Numbered from the stretch's first letter, positions 48,682-57,981 are shown. The stretch is DNA of 64,000 bases from Aliikangiella coralliicola (GCF_007004725.1 NZ_ML660166.1:434001-498000); one strand, 5' to 3'. Numbers and translations are program-made. The notes: generated by a model from the sequence alone, not told the origin.

Positions 48682-50517
48682 TCACTCAACAATGTTATCT
48701 GCGAGCATGTTTATCAACTCATCAACTTCAATCAGGGCGCTCATGTAATCAACTACCATACCGGCAAACCAGGGTCGTTTTGATGATCGTTCAGACCAAC
48801 GAATATCATCAACGGTCAAATTTTTTGCATCACCAACTGAATGGCAAGCTAGCGCCCAATTAGAGTCATCCAGAATGATTAGATACTCGTAATTAAACTC
48901 ATCAGAATCCGCCACCGACTGTTCAGGCATCAGGTACTTTTGCGTATCAACCACCATCAGGTTTCCGCGATCATTCGGTGTTAAGCCGATAAACCAATCA
49001 GGCGTACCAACCAAAGGCGTAATATCTTCCTCACTGACTTTAACAATTCCGCCTAATTTTAACAGCGGTACTGCAAGCGGCAATCGCTTCACCTGAAAGA
49101 TCAAAGTTTGGAAAACTTCAGGAAGTACATCTTTGGTTTTCTTTGCTTCGCGATGTAAAAAAGTCGCCTGAGTACTTTGACTTTCAACATCAGTTTCACT
49201 GACGGCAACTTGCGTTGTTTGTGTTTTAGATTCGGTTGTTGTTTTTGCTTCTGTAGTCGTCTTTACCTGAGTTACCGGTTTAGTCGCTAAGGAAATTTTT
49301 GCCAGCAGTTTTTCGACACCGGCCAGACGCGGATCAGAATCCTTATGCGGTAAGAAGTCATCAACAATTTTTTCAGTTTGTCTGGAGGTCGAGTCAGATA
49401 ATTCTTTCTCTCGATTGATCACGTCAGAGATATTTTTAAAACCTTCCGCAACATTTTCCTGCTTAATATCTTCTGCGACTTCCGTTTCTAATTGTTCAAC
49501 ATTCTCACTCTTAGCATCAGTTTCAGGTACTTCAATATCACTTGTCTTAGCACCGACTATTTCAGATTGACTTTGTCTAATTTCTTCTGCTAGCAATTGC
49601 TGTTCTTTTTCTTTGGTGAGCAACGCATCCCACTTTTTCGCTTCCTCCTCTTCCGATTCTTCGGTAAACGAGTGGGAAATGCCTGGAACAGTTTGAACGT
49701 CGACTTCAGTTTCCGAGCTTTCAGTTTCTAAGCCTTCGGTTTCTAAAACATCTGGAGTTGATTCGTGCTGCTCGAACTTCTGCACATCGACTTGAACTTC
49801 TTCGGCGTTTGTCGTTTCCTCAACATTTTCTAGTTCACCTGTATCTTTAAGTTCATCCGTATTTTTAAGCCCTTCCTCAGGTAAAAATGAATCGAATACT
49901 TCCTGAGCAGAAAGCGTTTCACTGTTATCCTTTTTCTCTAACTCAGTAGAATGTTGATCCCGCTGTTTTTCTTCAGCAACCGTTAGCATATTCTCTACTA
50001 GTTTGTCGTCAAAGTTGACAGCTTCACTTTCGATCTTTTTACTATCTTGCCTGGGCTTCTCGTTAGGTTCCTGTCCAACTTCATTTTTATTTTCTGTTTC
50101 AGGCTCAATGTCAATATCTTGTTCGAAGTCGTTGCTAATTACATTGGAATCTTCAGGAGCAAGCGGTTCAATTTCGCTTTTCTGAACGGTGCGATTTGAG
50201 GTGTTTTCGACAACTTTCTCAATAGTTGTCCATTTGGGCTTTTCTATCTCTTCAGTTTGAAAGCTCTCTGATTGAAAGTTCTCGGTTTGAAAATTATCTG
50301 TCTTTAAATTTTCTGTATTCGTATTTTCATGAGACCTTGCCGATGGCGTCTCTGTTGTAGAGAACTCAGACTTCCCTTCTCTTTTATGGGCGTGTTTTTT
50401 CCTCTCATTTTTTTTGGTACTAATGTGAGTAACATTCGAGAGATCGGTTAACAAGAAGTCAACATATTCTTCCAGAGCAGACTGTTGTTCGCTAACCGGC
50501 GGTTTATTCAGTTTCAT
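48682..50517 (-). CDS. parP: ParP, CheW-like polar array protein with long disordered N-terminus
   Basis: 611 aa from ATG at 50517, with GGAAGG 9 nt upstream; the first in-frame codon (GTG, 50538) overlaps the parC stop and has no RBS. A short conserved N-terminal helix (SALEEYVDFLLTDLS) is followed by some 420 residues of Glu/Thr/Ser-rich, probably disordered sequence. The C-terminal CheW-like AIF domain is at about 448-611 (LIFQVKRLPLAVPLLKLGGI, WFIGLTPNDRGNLMVVDTQK). In Vibrio, ParP binds CheA and ParC and keeps chemoreceptor arrays at the pole. It lies directly behind parC, as in Vibrio. Confidence 0.88.
   Translation of the reverse strand: MKLNKPPVSEQQSALEEYVDFLLTDLSNVTHISTKKNERKKHAHKREGKSEFSTTETPSARSHENTNTENLKTDNFQTENFQSESFQTEEIEKPKWTTIEKVVENTSNRTVQKSEIEPLAPEDSNVISNDFEQDIDIEPETENKNEVGQEPNEKPRQDSKKIESEAVNFDDKLVENMLTVAEEKQRDQHSTELEKKDNSETLSAQEVFDSFLPEEGLKNTDELKDTGELENVEETTNAEEVQVDVQKFEQHESTPDVLETEGLETESSETEVDVQTVPGISHSFTEESEEEEAKKWDALLTKEKEQQLLAEEIRQSQSEIVGAKTSDIEVPETDAKSENVEQLETEVAEDIKQENVAEGFKNISDVINREKELSDSTSRQTEKIVDDFLPHKDSDPRLAGVEKLLAKISLATKPVTQVKTTTEAKTTTESKTQTTQVAVSETDVESQSTQATFLHREAKKTKDVLPEVFQTLIFQVKRLPLAVPLLKLGGIVKVSEEDITPLVGTPDWFIGLTPNDRGNLMVVDTQKYLMPEQSVADSDEFNYEYLIILDDSNWALACHSVGDAKNLTVDDIRWSERSSKRPWFAGMVVDYMSALIEVDELINMLADNIVE
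50251..50325 (-). repeat. Five 15-bp units coding pentapeptide repeats in the ParP linker
   Basis: Units of 15 bp from 50251 to 50325 encode variants of the pentapeptide F-Q-[TS]-E-[NSE] (FQTEN, FQSES, FQTEE, LKTDN). The tract is acidic and probably disordered. Confidence 0.75.
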
Positions 50518-50534
50518 GCCAATAAACCTTCCGG

Positions 50535-51320
50535 TCACGCGACCTTATGACTTGCCGTGAGCGCAGTCAGCGAATCCGCCAGTTTATAGTAAGCTAACAC
50601 GCCATGAGTTTCCGGGTAAGCGAAACTCGGTGTTTTATGCTGGCGAGAAGCGTCTCTAAATTTAGTGTCCACCGGGATAATCTTATTCCACAAATGGCCG
50701 CCAAATTCGTCTCGCATATTTCGAAGTGCTTGAATTGAGGCTTTAGTACGGCGGTCGAACATGGTCGGCACAATGGTATACCCAATCGAATGGTGCTGTG
50801 CCTTAATCACCATATTCAAGGTATTCATCATGCGCTCCAGGCCTTTAATCGCTAAGAATTCGGTTTGCACCGGAATGATCAATTGCTGACACGCTGCCAG
50901 GGCGTTAATCAGCAAAATTCCGAGAACCGGCGGACAGTCAATTAACACTGTATCATATTCGTTGGTGACTAACTTGAGAACTTTACTGATCACCAGCCCC
51001 ATTCCCTCTTTAGAGCTAAATCGCTTATCCAATGTCGCCAGGCTCAACGACGCAGGCATCAGGCTAATATTTTCTTCTTTGAGTTTAATAACGGTGTTCA
51101 GTGTTTGCTGCGGAGTAGTAGGCGTATGGGAAAACCAGTTGAACAAAGTTGATGGCAGGTTTTCGCTATCGTAGCCAAAATAGGCCGTTAGTGAAGCGTG
51201 TGGATCACAATCAAGCATTAAAACGCGTTGTCCCCGCTCGGAAAGAATACCCGCGAGCGCAGCGACTGTTGTGGTTTTACCAACCCCCCCTTTTTGATTT
51301 GCGACAGTCCAGACTTTCAC
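50535..51320 (-). CDS. parC: ParC, ParA-like ATPase of the polar chemotaxis array
   Basis: 261 aa from GTG at 51320, with GAGG 6 nt upstream. The deviant Walker A QKGGVGKTTT is at 9-18; Walker A' is VLMLDCDPHAS and Walker B is VLIDCPP. In Vibrio and relatives ParC places chemotaxis arrays at the cell pole and partitions them at division. It lies between motD and parP, and its stop is four nucleotides before the first in-frame codon of parP. In Pseudomonas the same position holds the ParA homologue PA1462. Confidence 0.93.
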   Translation of the reverse strand: MKVWTVANQKGGVGKTTTVAALAGILSERGQRVLMLDCDPHASLTAYFGYDSENLPSTLFNWFSHTPTTPQQTLNTVIKLKEENISLMPASLSLATLDKRFSSKEGMGLVISKVLKLVTNEYDTVLIDCPPVLGILLINALAACQQLIIPVQTEFLAIKGLERMMNTLNMVIKAQHHSIGYTIVPTMFDRRTKASIQALRNMRDEFGGHLWNKIIPVDTKFRDASRQHKTPSFAYPETHGVLAYYKLADSLTALTASHKVA

Positions 51321-51341
51321 AATTAACCTCTTTAATTCGTT

Positions 51342-52274
51342 TTACTGCTCATCCGTCGGCAATTTTTTGCCGCGGATGAGAATTCCACCGCCGGGAAGAC
51401 GAACGATTTCAAATTCAGGTTCGGCTTCTTTTTGTTGCTGTTGCTCTGGTACAGCTTCGGGCTGCGCAATTATACCCTCAGTTTGCTGAGGTACATCAAT
51501 CCTTTGTTTGCGTGAAATGGAAATAACCACTCGACGGTTCTTCGAGCGCCCTTCCACCGTATCGTTACTCGCAATCGGCTGAAACTCACCGTGCCCTTCG
51601 ACGCTCATCCTGGGAGCGAATACCGATAGATTTTGCAATTTGCGTACCACCGCGACACCACGCGCGCTAGAAAGCTCCCAATTTGACGGGAAGATTTCAG
51701 TATTAATAGGAATATTATCGGTGTGACCATGCACTAGAATAAGTTGGCTATTCGAATTTAAATGTTTGGCAACTTCCTCTAACAAGGGGTCTGCACTTTC
51801 ATTTAATTCACCACTTCCTGAAGGAAATAACAACGCACTTCTTAAATTAATATTAATCCAGTTCGCATCTGACGAGATGTCTGCTAGCTCTTGATCGATT
51901 AAATCCCCAAGGGACTCTCGCAGTCCATTTTCTAGCGCTTTAAATTCTTCAGTGGTAGCGAAATTTTCCGAGTCCATATTGCCGGATTCAATTTGCTCAT
52001 CATTATTTTCAGGTTGTTCCAGATCATCACCGGTTATTGGCTGGTCGCTTCGGTTAATTTCACCTATCTGGATGGGGTCGGCACTTTTTTGAGGAACGTC
52101 GAAAGCCTGCACCAAAGATTCAGAAAGCAGCTTGTACTTGCTTTCATTGACTTGAGAAATTGAATACATCACCACGAAAAAAGCAAACAGCAGGGTGATA
52201 AAGTCCGCGTAGGATATTAACCAGCGACCAACTTCCTGTTCATCGTTGAACAATTGCTCTCGGTTTCGTCGCAT
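51342..52274 (-). CDS. motD: MotD, flagellar stator protein (MotB family)
   Basis: 310 aa from ATG at 52274 (MRRNREQLFNDEQEVGRWL). An earlier in-frame codon at 52361 would run back into motC and is unlikely. One span at about 20-40 carries the proton-binding Asp (ISYADFITLLFAFFVVM). A linker and an OmpA-like peptidoglycan-binding domain (about 155-275; LILVHGHTDNIPINTEIF, RVVISISR) follow. With MotC it forms an ion-driven stator anchored to the wall. The tail is Gln/Glu-rich. It is coupled to motC, with 4 bp between. Confidence 0.95.
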   Translation of the reverse strand: MRRNREQLFNDEQEVGRWLISYADFITLLFAFFVVMYSISQVNESKYKLLSESLVQAFDVPQKSADPIQIGEINRSDQPITGDDLEQPENNDEQIESGNMDSENFATTEEFKALENGLRESLGDLIDQELADISSDANWININLRSALLFPSGSGELNESADPLLEEVAKHLNSNSQLILVHGHTDNIPINTEIFPSNWELSSARGVAVVRKLQNLSVFAPRMSVEGHGEFQPIASNDTVEGRSKNRRVVISISRKQRIDVPQQTEGIIAQPEAVPEQQQQKEAEPEFEIVRLPGGGILIRGKKLPTDEQ

Positions 52275-52278
52275 AGCA

Positions 52279-53022
52279 TCACCGTGTAATATACCCGCTG
52301 AGCTTCCCTTCGATGACACGTGGATTTTCGCCTTCAGCGATACAGGCGATACCTTCAACAATCATTTCGCGATATTGAGACTGCTGCGCAATAACCGCTC
52401 TCAATTTATGATAAATAGGTATAAAAAATAAATTAGCAAATCCAACGCCGTAAATAGTAGCAACGAAAGCGGTTGCTATTCCGCTACCAAGTAACTCCGG
52501 GTTACTCAGGTTGCCCATCACATGTATTAACCCTAAAACGGCACCAACAATACCCAATGTGGGAGAATATCCTCCCATCGATTCAAAAATTTTCGCTGCA
52601 TTTAACAGTTCTTTATCTTGTACATCCAGTTCGACATACAAAGCTTTTCGAATCGCTTCAGGCTCATTACCATCAACCAGCATATTAAGACCTTTCAAAA
52701 TAAACGGGTCGATTGATTCATCTATATTCTTTTCAAGCCCTAAAAGCCCTTCTCTTCTGGCCAAGTTGCTCCAGGCCGTTACCTTGGTAACTCCCTCTTC
52801 TACCGGCTGCATTGGTGGTTTAAAAACCCAGGTTAAGATTCGCATCGCCTTGCGAAAGGTTTTAATATGAGACTGCACCATCACTGCGCCGACGCTGCCA
52901 CCAACCACAATAACAAACGCGGCCCAATCTAACAATGCATCAACACTACCACCTTCCAGCAGCTGACCGCCAAAAATTGCCGCAATGGCAATAATCAGTC
53001 CAAGGAATGTGAGCCGATCCAT
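52279..53022 (-). CDS. motC: MotC, flagellar stator protein (MotA family)
   Basis: 247 aa from ATG at 53022; a TTG one codon upstream is also in frame. Four spans (FLGLIIAIAAIFGGQLLEGG, WAAFVIVVGGSVGAVMV, YSPTLGIVGAVLGLIHVMG, FVATIYGVGFANLFFIPIYH) and the MotA/ExbB signature are present. It forms the stator channel with MotD and pushes the rotor protein FliG. GGGG lies 7 nt before the ATG, within the end of cheB. Confidence 0.95.
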   Translation of the reverse strand: MDRLTFLGLIIAIAAIFGGQLLEGGSVDALLDWAAFVIVVGGSVGAVMVQSHIKTFRKAMRILTWVFKPPMQPVEEGVTKVTAWSNLARREGLLGLEKNIDESIDPFILKGLNMLVDGNEPEAIRKALYVELDVQDKELLNAAKIFESMGGYSPTLGIVGAVLGLIHVMGNLSNPELLGSGIATAFVATIYGVGFANLFFIPIYHKLRAVIAQQSQYREMIVEGIACIAEGENPRVIEGKLSGYITR

Positions 53023-53025
53023 CAA

Positions 53026-54129
53026 TCATCCCCGCTTAGCAAGTGCGGCGGCGAATTGATCAATCGGGAGTTGCGCATCCTTTAATCCCGCTTTAGCCAC
53101 TGACATCGGCATGCCGTAAACCACACAGGTCGCTTCATCCTGAACCCATATTTTACCACCTTTGGCTTTAATCAACCGGCTTCCCTCTGTGCCGTCAGAC
53201 CCCATGCCTGTCAATACAATAGCGACAATATCACCACCAAGCAGTTTGGAGGCTGAACCAAAGGTTAAGTCAACCGACGGTGAAAATTGCAATCTCGGGT
53301 CCGTTGGCCTGATTCGAATTCGAGGCGATGTTGCAGAGCCGTCAAACACCATTTGTTTTCCACCGGGTGCAATATAAACATGGCCTCTTTGCAGCGGCAT
53401 GCTGTCCTGCGCTTCAACAATCTTGAGCTGGCACAGGCCATTGAGACGAGTCGCAAAAGCACCGGTAAATGTCCCCGGCATATGTTGGGTAACGGTAATA
53501 GGATAGGGAAAATTCGCAGGCAGTGGCGCAAGCACCTTTTGTAACGCAACTGGCCCACCGGTTGAAGCACCAATCGCTACCAATTTGGTTCTCGGCGGCA
53601 CCCCCGGTAACCTGGCCGACACTCTCGAATCTTGAATTGGCGCTTGCCTTCGTGCTGGTGATGGCGCGCCAGAAGGCGTTTTGGTTTTATCTTGCGGTTC
53701 TGCCGGCGCCGGTTTAAAAGCCGGCACTTTTCTGGCTTTTCCCATTTCCCTGATTTTTTTCTGTAGTTGAACCACCAAACCGCTGCTATCTGACGATAGC
53801 GATTCATAAGATTTCAACAAGAAATCCGTTGCACCGGCATCTAATGCATCCAGGGTAATTTTTGCATTTTCATACGTGAGCGAAGAAAGCATTAACACTC
53901 TGGCATCACACACTTTCACAATTTGCTTTAGTGCGGTCACGCCATCCATAATCGGCATTTCGACATCTAGCGTAATCACGTCTGGCTGCAGACGTTGCGC
54001 TTTTTCAATTGCTTCCTGCCCGTTATTGGCGACACCAACAATATCAATATCGTGAGCGGCGTTTAAAATAGAGCCTACTCTACGACAAAAAAACTGTGAG
54101 TCATCGACAATTAAAACTTTTATGCCCAA
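53026..54129 (-). CDS. cheB: CheB, chemotaxis methylesterase/deamidase
   Basis: 367 aa if started at TTG 54129, which has GAGGAG 6 nt upstream and gives the usual family N-terminus (xIKVLIVDDS). An earlier in-frame TTG (54150) has no RBS. Receiver domain with phospho-acceptor in TLDVEMPIMDG, a Pro/Ala/Lys linker (about 140-180), and a methylesterase with GASTGGP (Ser nucleophile), QHMPGTFTGAFA (His) and GMGSDGTEGS (Asp). It demethylates or deamidates receptor glutamates during adaptation. It lies between cheA and motC. Confidence 0.96.
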   Translation of the reverse strand: MGIKVLIVDDSQFFCRRVGSILNAAHDIDIVGVANNGQEAIEKAQRLQPDVITLDVEMPIMDGVTALKQIVKVCDARVLMLSSLTYENAKITLDALDAGATDFLLKSYESLSSDSSGLVVQLQKKIREMGKARKVPAFKPAPAEPQDKTKTPSGAPSPARRQAPIQDSRVSARLPGVPPRTKLVAIGASTGGPVALQKVLAPLPANFPYPITVTQHMPGTFTGAFATRLNGLCQLKIVEAQDSMPLQRGHVYIAPGGKQMVFDGSATSPRIRIRPTDPRLQFSPSVDLTFGSASKLLGGDIVAIVLTGMGSDGTEGSRLIKAKGGKIWVQDEATCVVYGMPMSVAKAGLKDAQLPIDQFAAALAKRG

Positions 54130-54224
54130 GACATACTCCTCGTTTGGCAATAAACATATCGCGAAGAATCATTCGCGACGAACTTATTCAATTTAGTGAA
54201 TTTATTTATACCTATACCCGCTTA

Positions 54225-54258
54225 GCTCACTCTCTAGCTTCGCTCACTCTCTAGCTTC
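54225..54258. repeat. Perfect 17-bp tandem duplication in the cheA-cheB spacer
   Basis: GCTCACTCTCTAGCTTC occurs twice back to back (54225-54241, 54242-54258). Confidence 0.95.
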
Positions 54259-54284
54259 GCTCGATAATTACTTGTAACCAAGTG

Positions 54285-54395
54285 TCCCCCTCCCTATGGG
54301 AGGGGTTTAGGGGGAGGGAAAAATACTGGCAGTTTTGCAAAACTTTTAATCAATCTTCCCTCTCCCTAGCCCTCTCCCTTAGAGAGAGGGGAGCA
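54285..54395. repeat. Pair of GC-rich palindromes in the cheA-cheB spacer
   Basis: CCCCTCCC, loop TAT and GGGAGGGG form a hairpin at 54287-54305 with a second competing GGGGGAGGGA arm to 54319. A related C/T- and G/A-rich structure (CCTCTC to GAGAGG) lies around 54370-54392. Such CCCTCTCCC-type elements are a common class of intergenic bacterial repeat. They contrast sharply with the AT-rich surroundings. Confidence 0.7.
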
Positions 54396-54429
54396 AATAG
54401 AAAGCGCATTCCGAGTTAGCACACCTTTA

Positions 54430-56805
54430 CTAACTCGCATAATGCTTCAGCAAACTGGGTATATCGATGATAAGGGCAATTCCACCATCGCTGGTAATTG
54501 TTGCACCGGCCATGCCGGGCGTACCGTGTAGTGATTTACCCAGAGGTTTGATAACAACCTCTTCCTGGCCAATCAAAGAATCTACCACAAAGCCGACTCT
54601 CTGAGTGCCAACCTGAACCAATACCACATGCCCTTCTTTTTCCCGCTCGCTACCAATCAGGTCTTGAGTTAACCATTCTCTCAAGAAAAATAAAGGGAGT
54701 GCTTTATCACGAACCACAATCACTAGTTGGCCGTCGACAATATTGGTTTTTGTCAAATCCAGATGGAAAATTTCGTTAACTGAAGTCAATGGCAGTGCAA
54801 AGGATTGGTCTTTTATCTTAACCATCAAGGTTGGAAGAATTGCCAGAGTCAAAGGTACTTTAATCAGTATCTTTGTTCCTTTACCCAAAGTTGACTCAAT
54901 CGTTAACGAGCCATTTAACTGGGTTATTTTAGTTTTCACAACATCCATTCCGACACCGCGGCCGGAAATGTCTGAGATTTCTTTTTTGGTCGAAAAACCT
55001 GCCATAAAAATCAAGTTATAACATTCAGTTTCAGTAAGTCGATCAGCATGATCTTTATCCATCAAGCCTTTTTCAACAGCCATGCCTCGAAGCACATCGG
55101 CGTTCATTCCCTTACCATCGTCTTCAATTGAAAGTAAAATATGGTCCCCTTCCTGGGCAGCAGATAAAACGATTTTTCCGTTGCGTGCTTTTCCGGCGGC
55201 AACTCGATCTTCCGGAGACTCGATACCATGATCTACCGAATTTCTAACCAGGTGAACTAGTGGATCGGCAAGCGCTTCCACCAAATTTTTATCCAGATCA
55301 GTTTCCTCCCCAATCATTTCCAGGGTGATCTCTTTCTTCAAACTTCTGGCTAAATCACGAACCACTCGAGGAAAACGACCGAATACTTTTTTAATCGGTT
55401 GCATCCTTGTTTTCATTACCGCTCCCTGAAGGTCGCCGGTAACTATGTCAAGGTTTGCTATCGCCTTTGTTAAAGCTTCATCTTGCGTGGTTTGACCCAA
55501 GGTTTTCAAACGATTTCTGGCGAGAACCAATTCGCCAACCATGTTCATAATGTCGTCAAGACGTTTAGTATCAACTCTTACTGTCGCCTCAGTTGCCGGT
55601 GCTGCAGCTTTCCTCGGAGGAGGCTTTTTCCCAGCGGGTTTCGCAACCGCTGGCGCAGCAGGCTTAGCCTTTTCTGGTTTCGGTTTTTTTGCGGGCGCAG
55701 GTTTTGCTTTAGCTGCAGGCGCGGCAGCTTTTTTCGCCTTTGCCTTAGGTTTCGCCGGTTCAGCTTTTACTTCAGGCGTTTTTTTATCGTCCGACGCTGG
55801 CGTTGCAGAATCTTTTGTCGGTCCCTGACCAGATCCGTGTAACTCATCTAATAATGCTTCGAATTCATCGTCGCCAATTAAATCTTCATCTGCCGCTGCA
55901 GGTGAACTCGCTGGTTTTGGTTTGGCCGGTTCTGCGGTTGATGGCGGCGCGCCTTTACCATGTAACTCATCTAGAAGCGCTTCAAATTCATCGTCGGTAA
56001 TATCTTCACTAGCGCCACCACTAGCTGCTGGGGCTGCTTTTGCTTCGGTATTGTTTGCAGCAGGTGGTTCTTTAGCTGGTTTCGATTCTTCTCCAGAAAA
56101 TTTGCCAATACCATGAAGTTCATCGAGCAGCGCTTCAAACTCATCATCGGTAATGTCGTCGGAAGATTCGCCAGAGGCACTTGACGCTGGCGCACTAGTA
56201 TTAGATTCAGCACTCGCCGGTTCAGCACTAGCAGCATCACCGCCACCGGCACTTAACTCATCGAGCAGCGCATCAAATTCATCGTCAGTAATTTCTTCTT
56301 GTGAACTATCCGACTCGGTAGTTTCTTCTCCAAACAGCTCAGCACCGCCAGTATCAACCTCAACTGCGGAACTTTCCTCTACGACCCCCTCAGTGTCAGC
56401 TTCAGCTTCGGCACCTTCTGCTGTTGCATAGGTTCCCAGGTGTTTGAGAAATTCAGGGTCGGCATTGGTCGGATATTCACCACCGCGAACATCTTCAAAC
56501 ATATCGTTAATAATATCCAACGCCTGAAGAATTTGATCCATGAGATCGGCATCAGCCTTGCGCTCTCCGTTACGCAAAATGTCAAAGATATTTTCTGTGA
56601 TATGGCAAATTTCGACTAGAGGCTCTAACGCGAGAAAACCAGCACCACCTTTAACAGTGTGAAAGCCTCGAAAGATCCCATTCAATAAATCCATATCTTC
56701 CGGCTCGTTTTCCAACGCAACCAGTTGTTCGGACATGGTTTCGAGGATTTCGCCCGCCTCGATAAGAAAGTCCTGTAAGATTTCCTCGTCAGCTTCAAAC
56801 GACAT
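54430..56805 (-). CDS. cheA: CheA, chemotaxis histidine kinase with repeated linker motif
   Basis: 791 aa; AGGGG lies 8 nt before the ATG. One HPt domain with phospho-His H49 (RGFHTVKGGAGFLAL). In place of a recognisable P2 domain, residues 172-323 carry four copies of an acidic amphipathic motif (DDEFEALLDELHG and variants at about 172, 218, 269 and 310), separated by Ala/Ser/Pro linkers. A Lys/Ala/Pro-rich stretch (about 335-405) precedes P3. The P4 kinase has HLVRNSVDHGIE, GDHILLSIEDDGKGMN and ISGRGVGMDVVKT. P5 (CheW-binding) ends the protein. It phosphorylates CheY and CheB. In Vibrio the CheA linker region called LID binds ParP. Confidence 0.96.
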   Translation of the reverse strand: MSFEADEEILQDFLIEAGEILETMSEQLVALENEPEDMDLLNGIFRGFHTVKGGAGFLALEPLVEICHITENIFDILRNGERKADADLMDQILQALDIINDMFEDVRGGEYPTNADPEFLKHLGTYATAEGAEAEADTEGVVEESSAVEVDTGGAELFGEETTESDSSQEEITDDEFDALLDELSAGGGDAASAEPASAESNTSAPASSASGESSDDITDDEFEALLDELHGIGKFSGEESKPAKEPPAANNTEAKAAPAASGGASEDITDDEFEALLDELHGKGAPPSTAEPAKPKPASSPAAADEDLIGDDEFEALLDELHGSGQGPTKDSATPASDDKKTPEVKAEPAKPKAKAKKAAAPAAKAKPAPAKKPKPEKAKPAAPAVAKPAGKKPPPRKAAAPATEATVRVDTKRLDDIMNMVGELVLARNRLKTLGQTTQDEALTKAIANLDIVTGDLQGAVMKTRMQPIKKVFGRFPRVVRDLARSLKKEITLEMIGEETDLDKNLVEALADPLVHLVRNSVDHGIESPEDRVAAGKARNGKIVLSAAQEGDHILLSIEDDGKGMNADVLRGMAVEKGLMDKDHADRLTETECYNLIFMAGFSTKKEISDISGRGVGMDVVKTKITQLNGSLTIESTLGKGTKILIKVPLTLAILPTLMVKIKDQSFALPLTSVNEIFHLDLTKTNIVDGQLVIVVRDKALPLFFLREWLTQDLIGSEREKEGHVVLVQVGTQRVGFVVDSLIGQEEVVIKPLGKSLHGTPGMAGATITSDGGIALIIDIPSLLKHYAS

Positions 56806-56815
56806 TCAAATACCC

Positions 56816-57562
56816 CTAAAAACCCAAACTTGATAACAAGTCATCTACCTCATCTTGACCGCTCACTACATCGTCTCGTTTTTCTTTATTCACTACTGGA
56901 CCTTCTGCACCTTTAGTCACTTTTTGCTCATTTTGTGCAGCAGCATAACCATCCATATTACCGAACATTTTGATAACGTGAACCATACTGTCTTCGACAT
57001 CTTGTACTAAAGTGATAACCTGGCGAATCACCTGGCCGGTGAGATCCTGATAATCTTGTGCTAACAACACATCGGAAAGTTTTGCGTGCAAGTCAGTTGC
57101 AGAATCTTTATTTTTTTCCAGATGACTTTCAATTCGCTTACATAATTTTCGAAAATCGCCGGGCTCTAATTCACGACGATAAAGCTTTTGCCACTCACTC
57201 AATAAATCTTCAGAATCTTTCGCTATCACGTCGGCAAGTTGATTACACTGTTCTACTTTATCCATCGTTTTATTCGCCGCTTCTTCAGTCCGTTCGATGA
57301 CATAGTTGAGTCGATCTTTTGCGTTCGGAATTTCTGAAGCTGCAATGTCGGTGATTCTTGAATCAAGCTGGAAGCTATTCAGCGCCTCATGCAGACGTCG
57401 CGTCAACTTACCGATCTCAATAAATAGATCTTCATCGCCATCTCGAGCTAACGTATCGATCAGCTCCTGAGCGTCTTCAATTTCATCATTTTCTAAATGT
57501 TCGAGTAAGTCTCTAGTCTGAGCGATCGTTTTTTCAAGCTGCTCTTTATCTGATAGCTTCAT
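56816..57562 (-). CDS. cheZ: CheZ, CheY-P phosphatase
   Basis: 248 aa, mostly helical. The central helix has the catalytic DLTGQVIRQVITLVQDVE-type segment with Q-x-L-T-G-Q (QDYQDLTGQVI). The C-terminal CheY-binding peptide QDEVDDLLSSLGF closely matches that of E. coli CheZ. It removes phosphate from CheY to end the signal. It lies between cheY and cheA with a short gap. Confidence 0.96.
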   Translation of the reverse strand: MKLSDKEQLEKTIAQTRDLLEHLENDEIEDAQELIDTLARDGDEDLFIEIGKLTRRLHEALNSFQLDSRITDIAASEIPNAKDRLNYVIERTEEAANKTMDKVEQCNQLADVIAKDSEDLLSEWQKLYRRELEPGDFRKLCKRIESHLEKNKDSATDLHAKLSDVLLAQDYQDLTGQVIRQVITLVQDVEDSMVHVIKMFGNMDGYAAAQNEQKVTKGAEGPVVNKEKRDDVVSGQDEVDDLLSSLGF

Positions 57563-57594
57563 GCGCTTAAGTTCCTATTGGGGAAAAGACGAGC

Positions 57595-57981
57595 CTAACC
57601 TTCGATTCGCTCGAAAATTTTGCTTAATTTTTCGTTTAACGTAGCAGCGGTAAATGGTTTTACGATATAGCCATTAACACCTGCTTGAGCTGCCTCAATG
57701 ATTTGTTCTCGTTTCGATTCAGCAGTTACCATCAAAACAGGAATTGTTTTTAATTTTTCATCGGCACGAACCGCTTTCAGCAAATCAATCCCCTGCATAC
57801 CTGGCATATTCCAGTCGGTGATAAGAAAATCAAAATTACCGGTTTGCAGCAACGGCAGCGCTGTACTACCGTCATCAGCTTCATGAGTGTTTGTGAACCC
57901 AAGATCTCTTAGTAGGTTTTTGATTATTCGACGCATAGTCGAAAAATCGTCTACCACCAGGATTTTCATGTTTTTGTCCAA
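57595..57981 (-). CDS. cheY: CheY, chemotaxis response regulator
   Basis: 128 aa from TTG at 57981, with GGAG at 57989-57992 giving a 7-nt spacing; the protein begins [16 protein letters not shown], matching Vibrio/Shewanella CheY. A TTG two codons earlier sits only 1 nt after GGAG; the ATG at 57969 would start at MKILVVDD. Phospho-acceptor Asp is in [11 protein letters not shown], followed by [10 protein letters not shown] and the switch [14 protein letters not shown]. Phosphorylated CheY binds the FliM switch and is released by CheZ. Confidence 0.96.
   Translation of the reverse strand: MDKNMKILVVDDFSTMRRIIKNLLRDLGFTNTHEADDGSTALPLLQTGNFDFLITDWNMPGMQGIDLLKAVRADEKLKTIPVLMVTAESKREQIIEAAQAGVNGYIVKPFTAATLNEKLSKIFERIEG

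Noticed and set aside
55483-56431. Several plus-strand frames opposite the CheA linker
   Set aside because: They mirror the Ala/Pro/Lys and acidic repeat codons of CheA; low complexity only.
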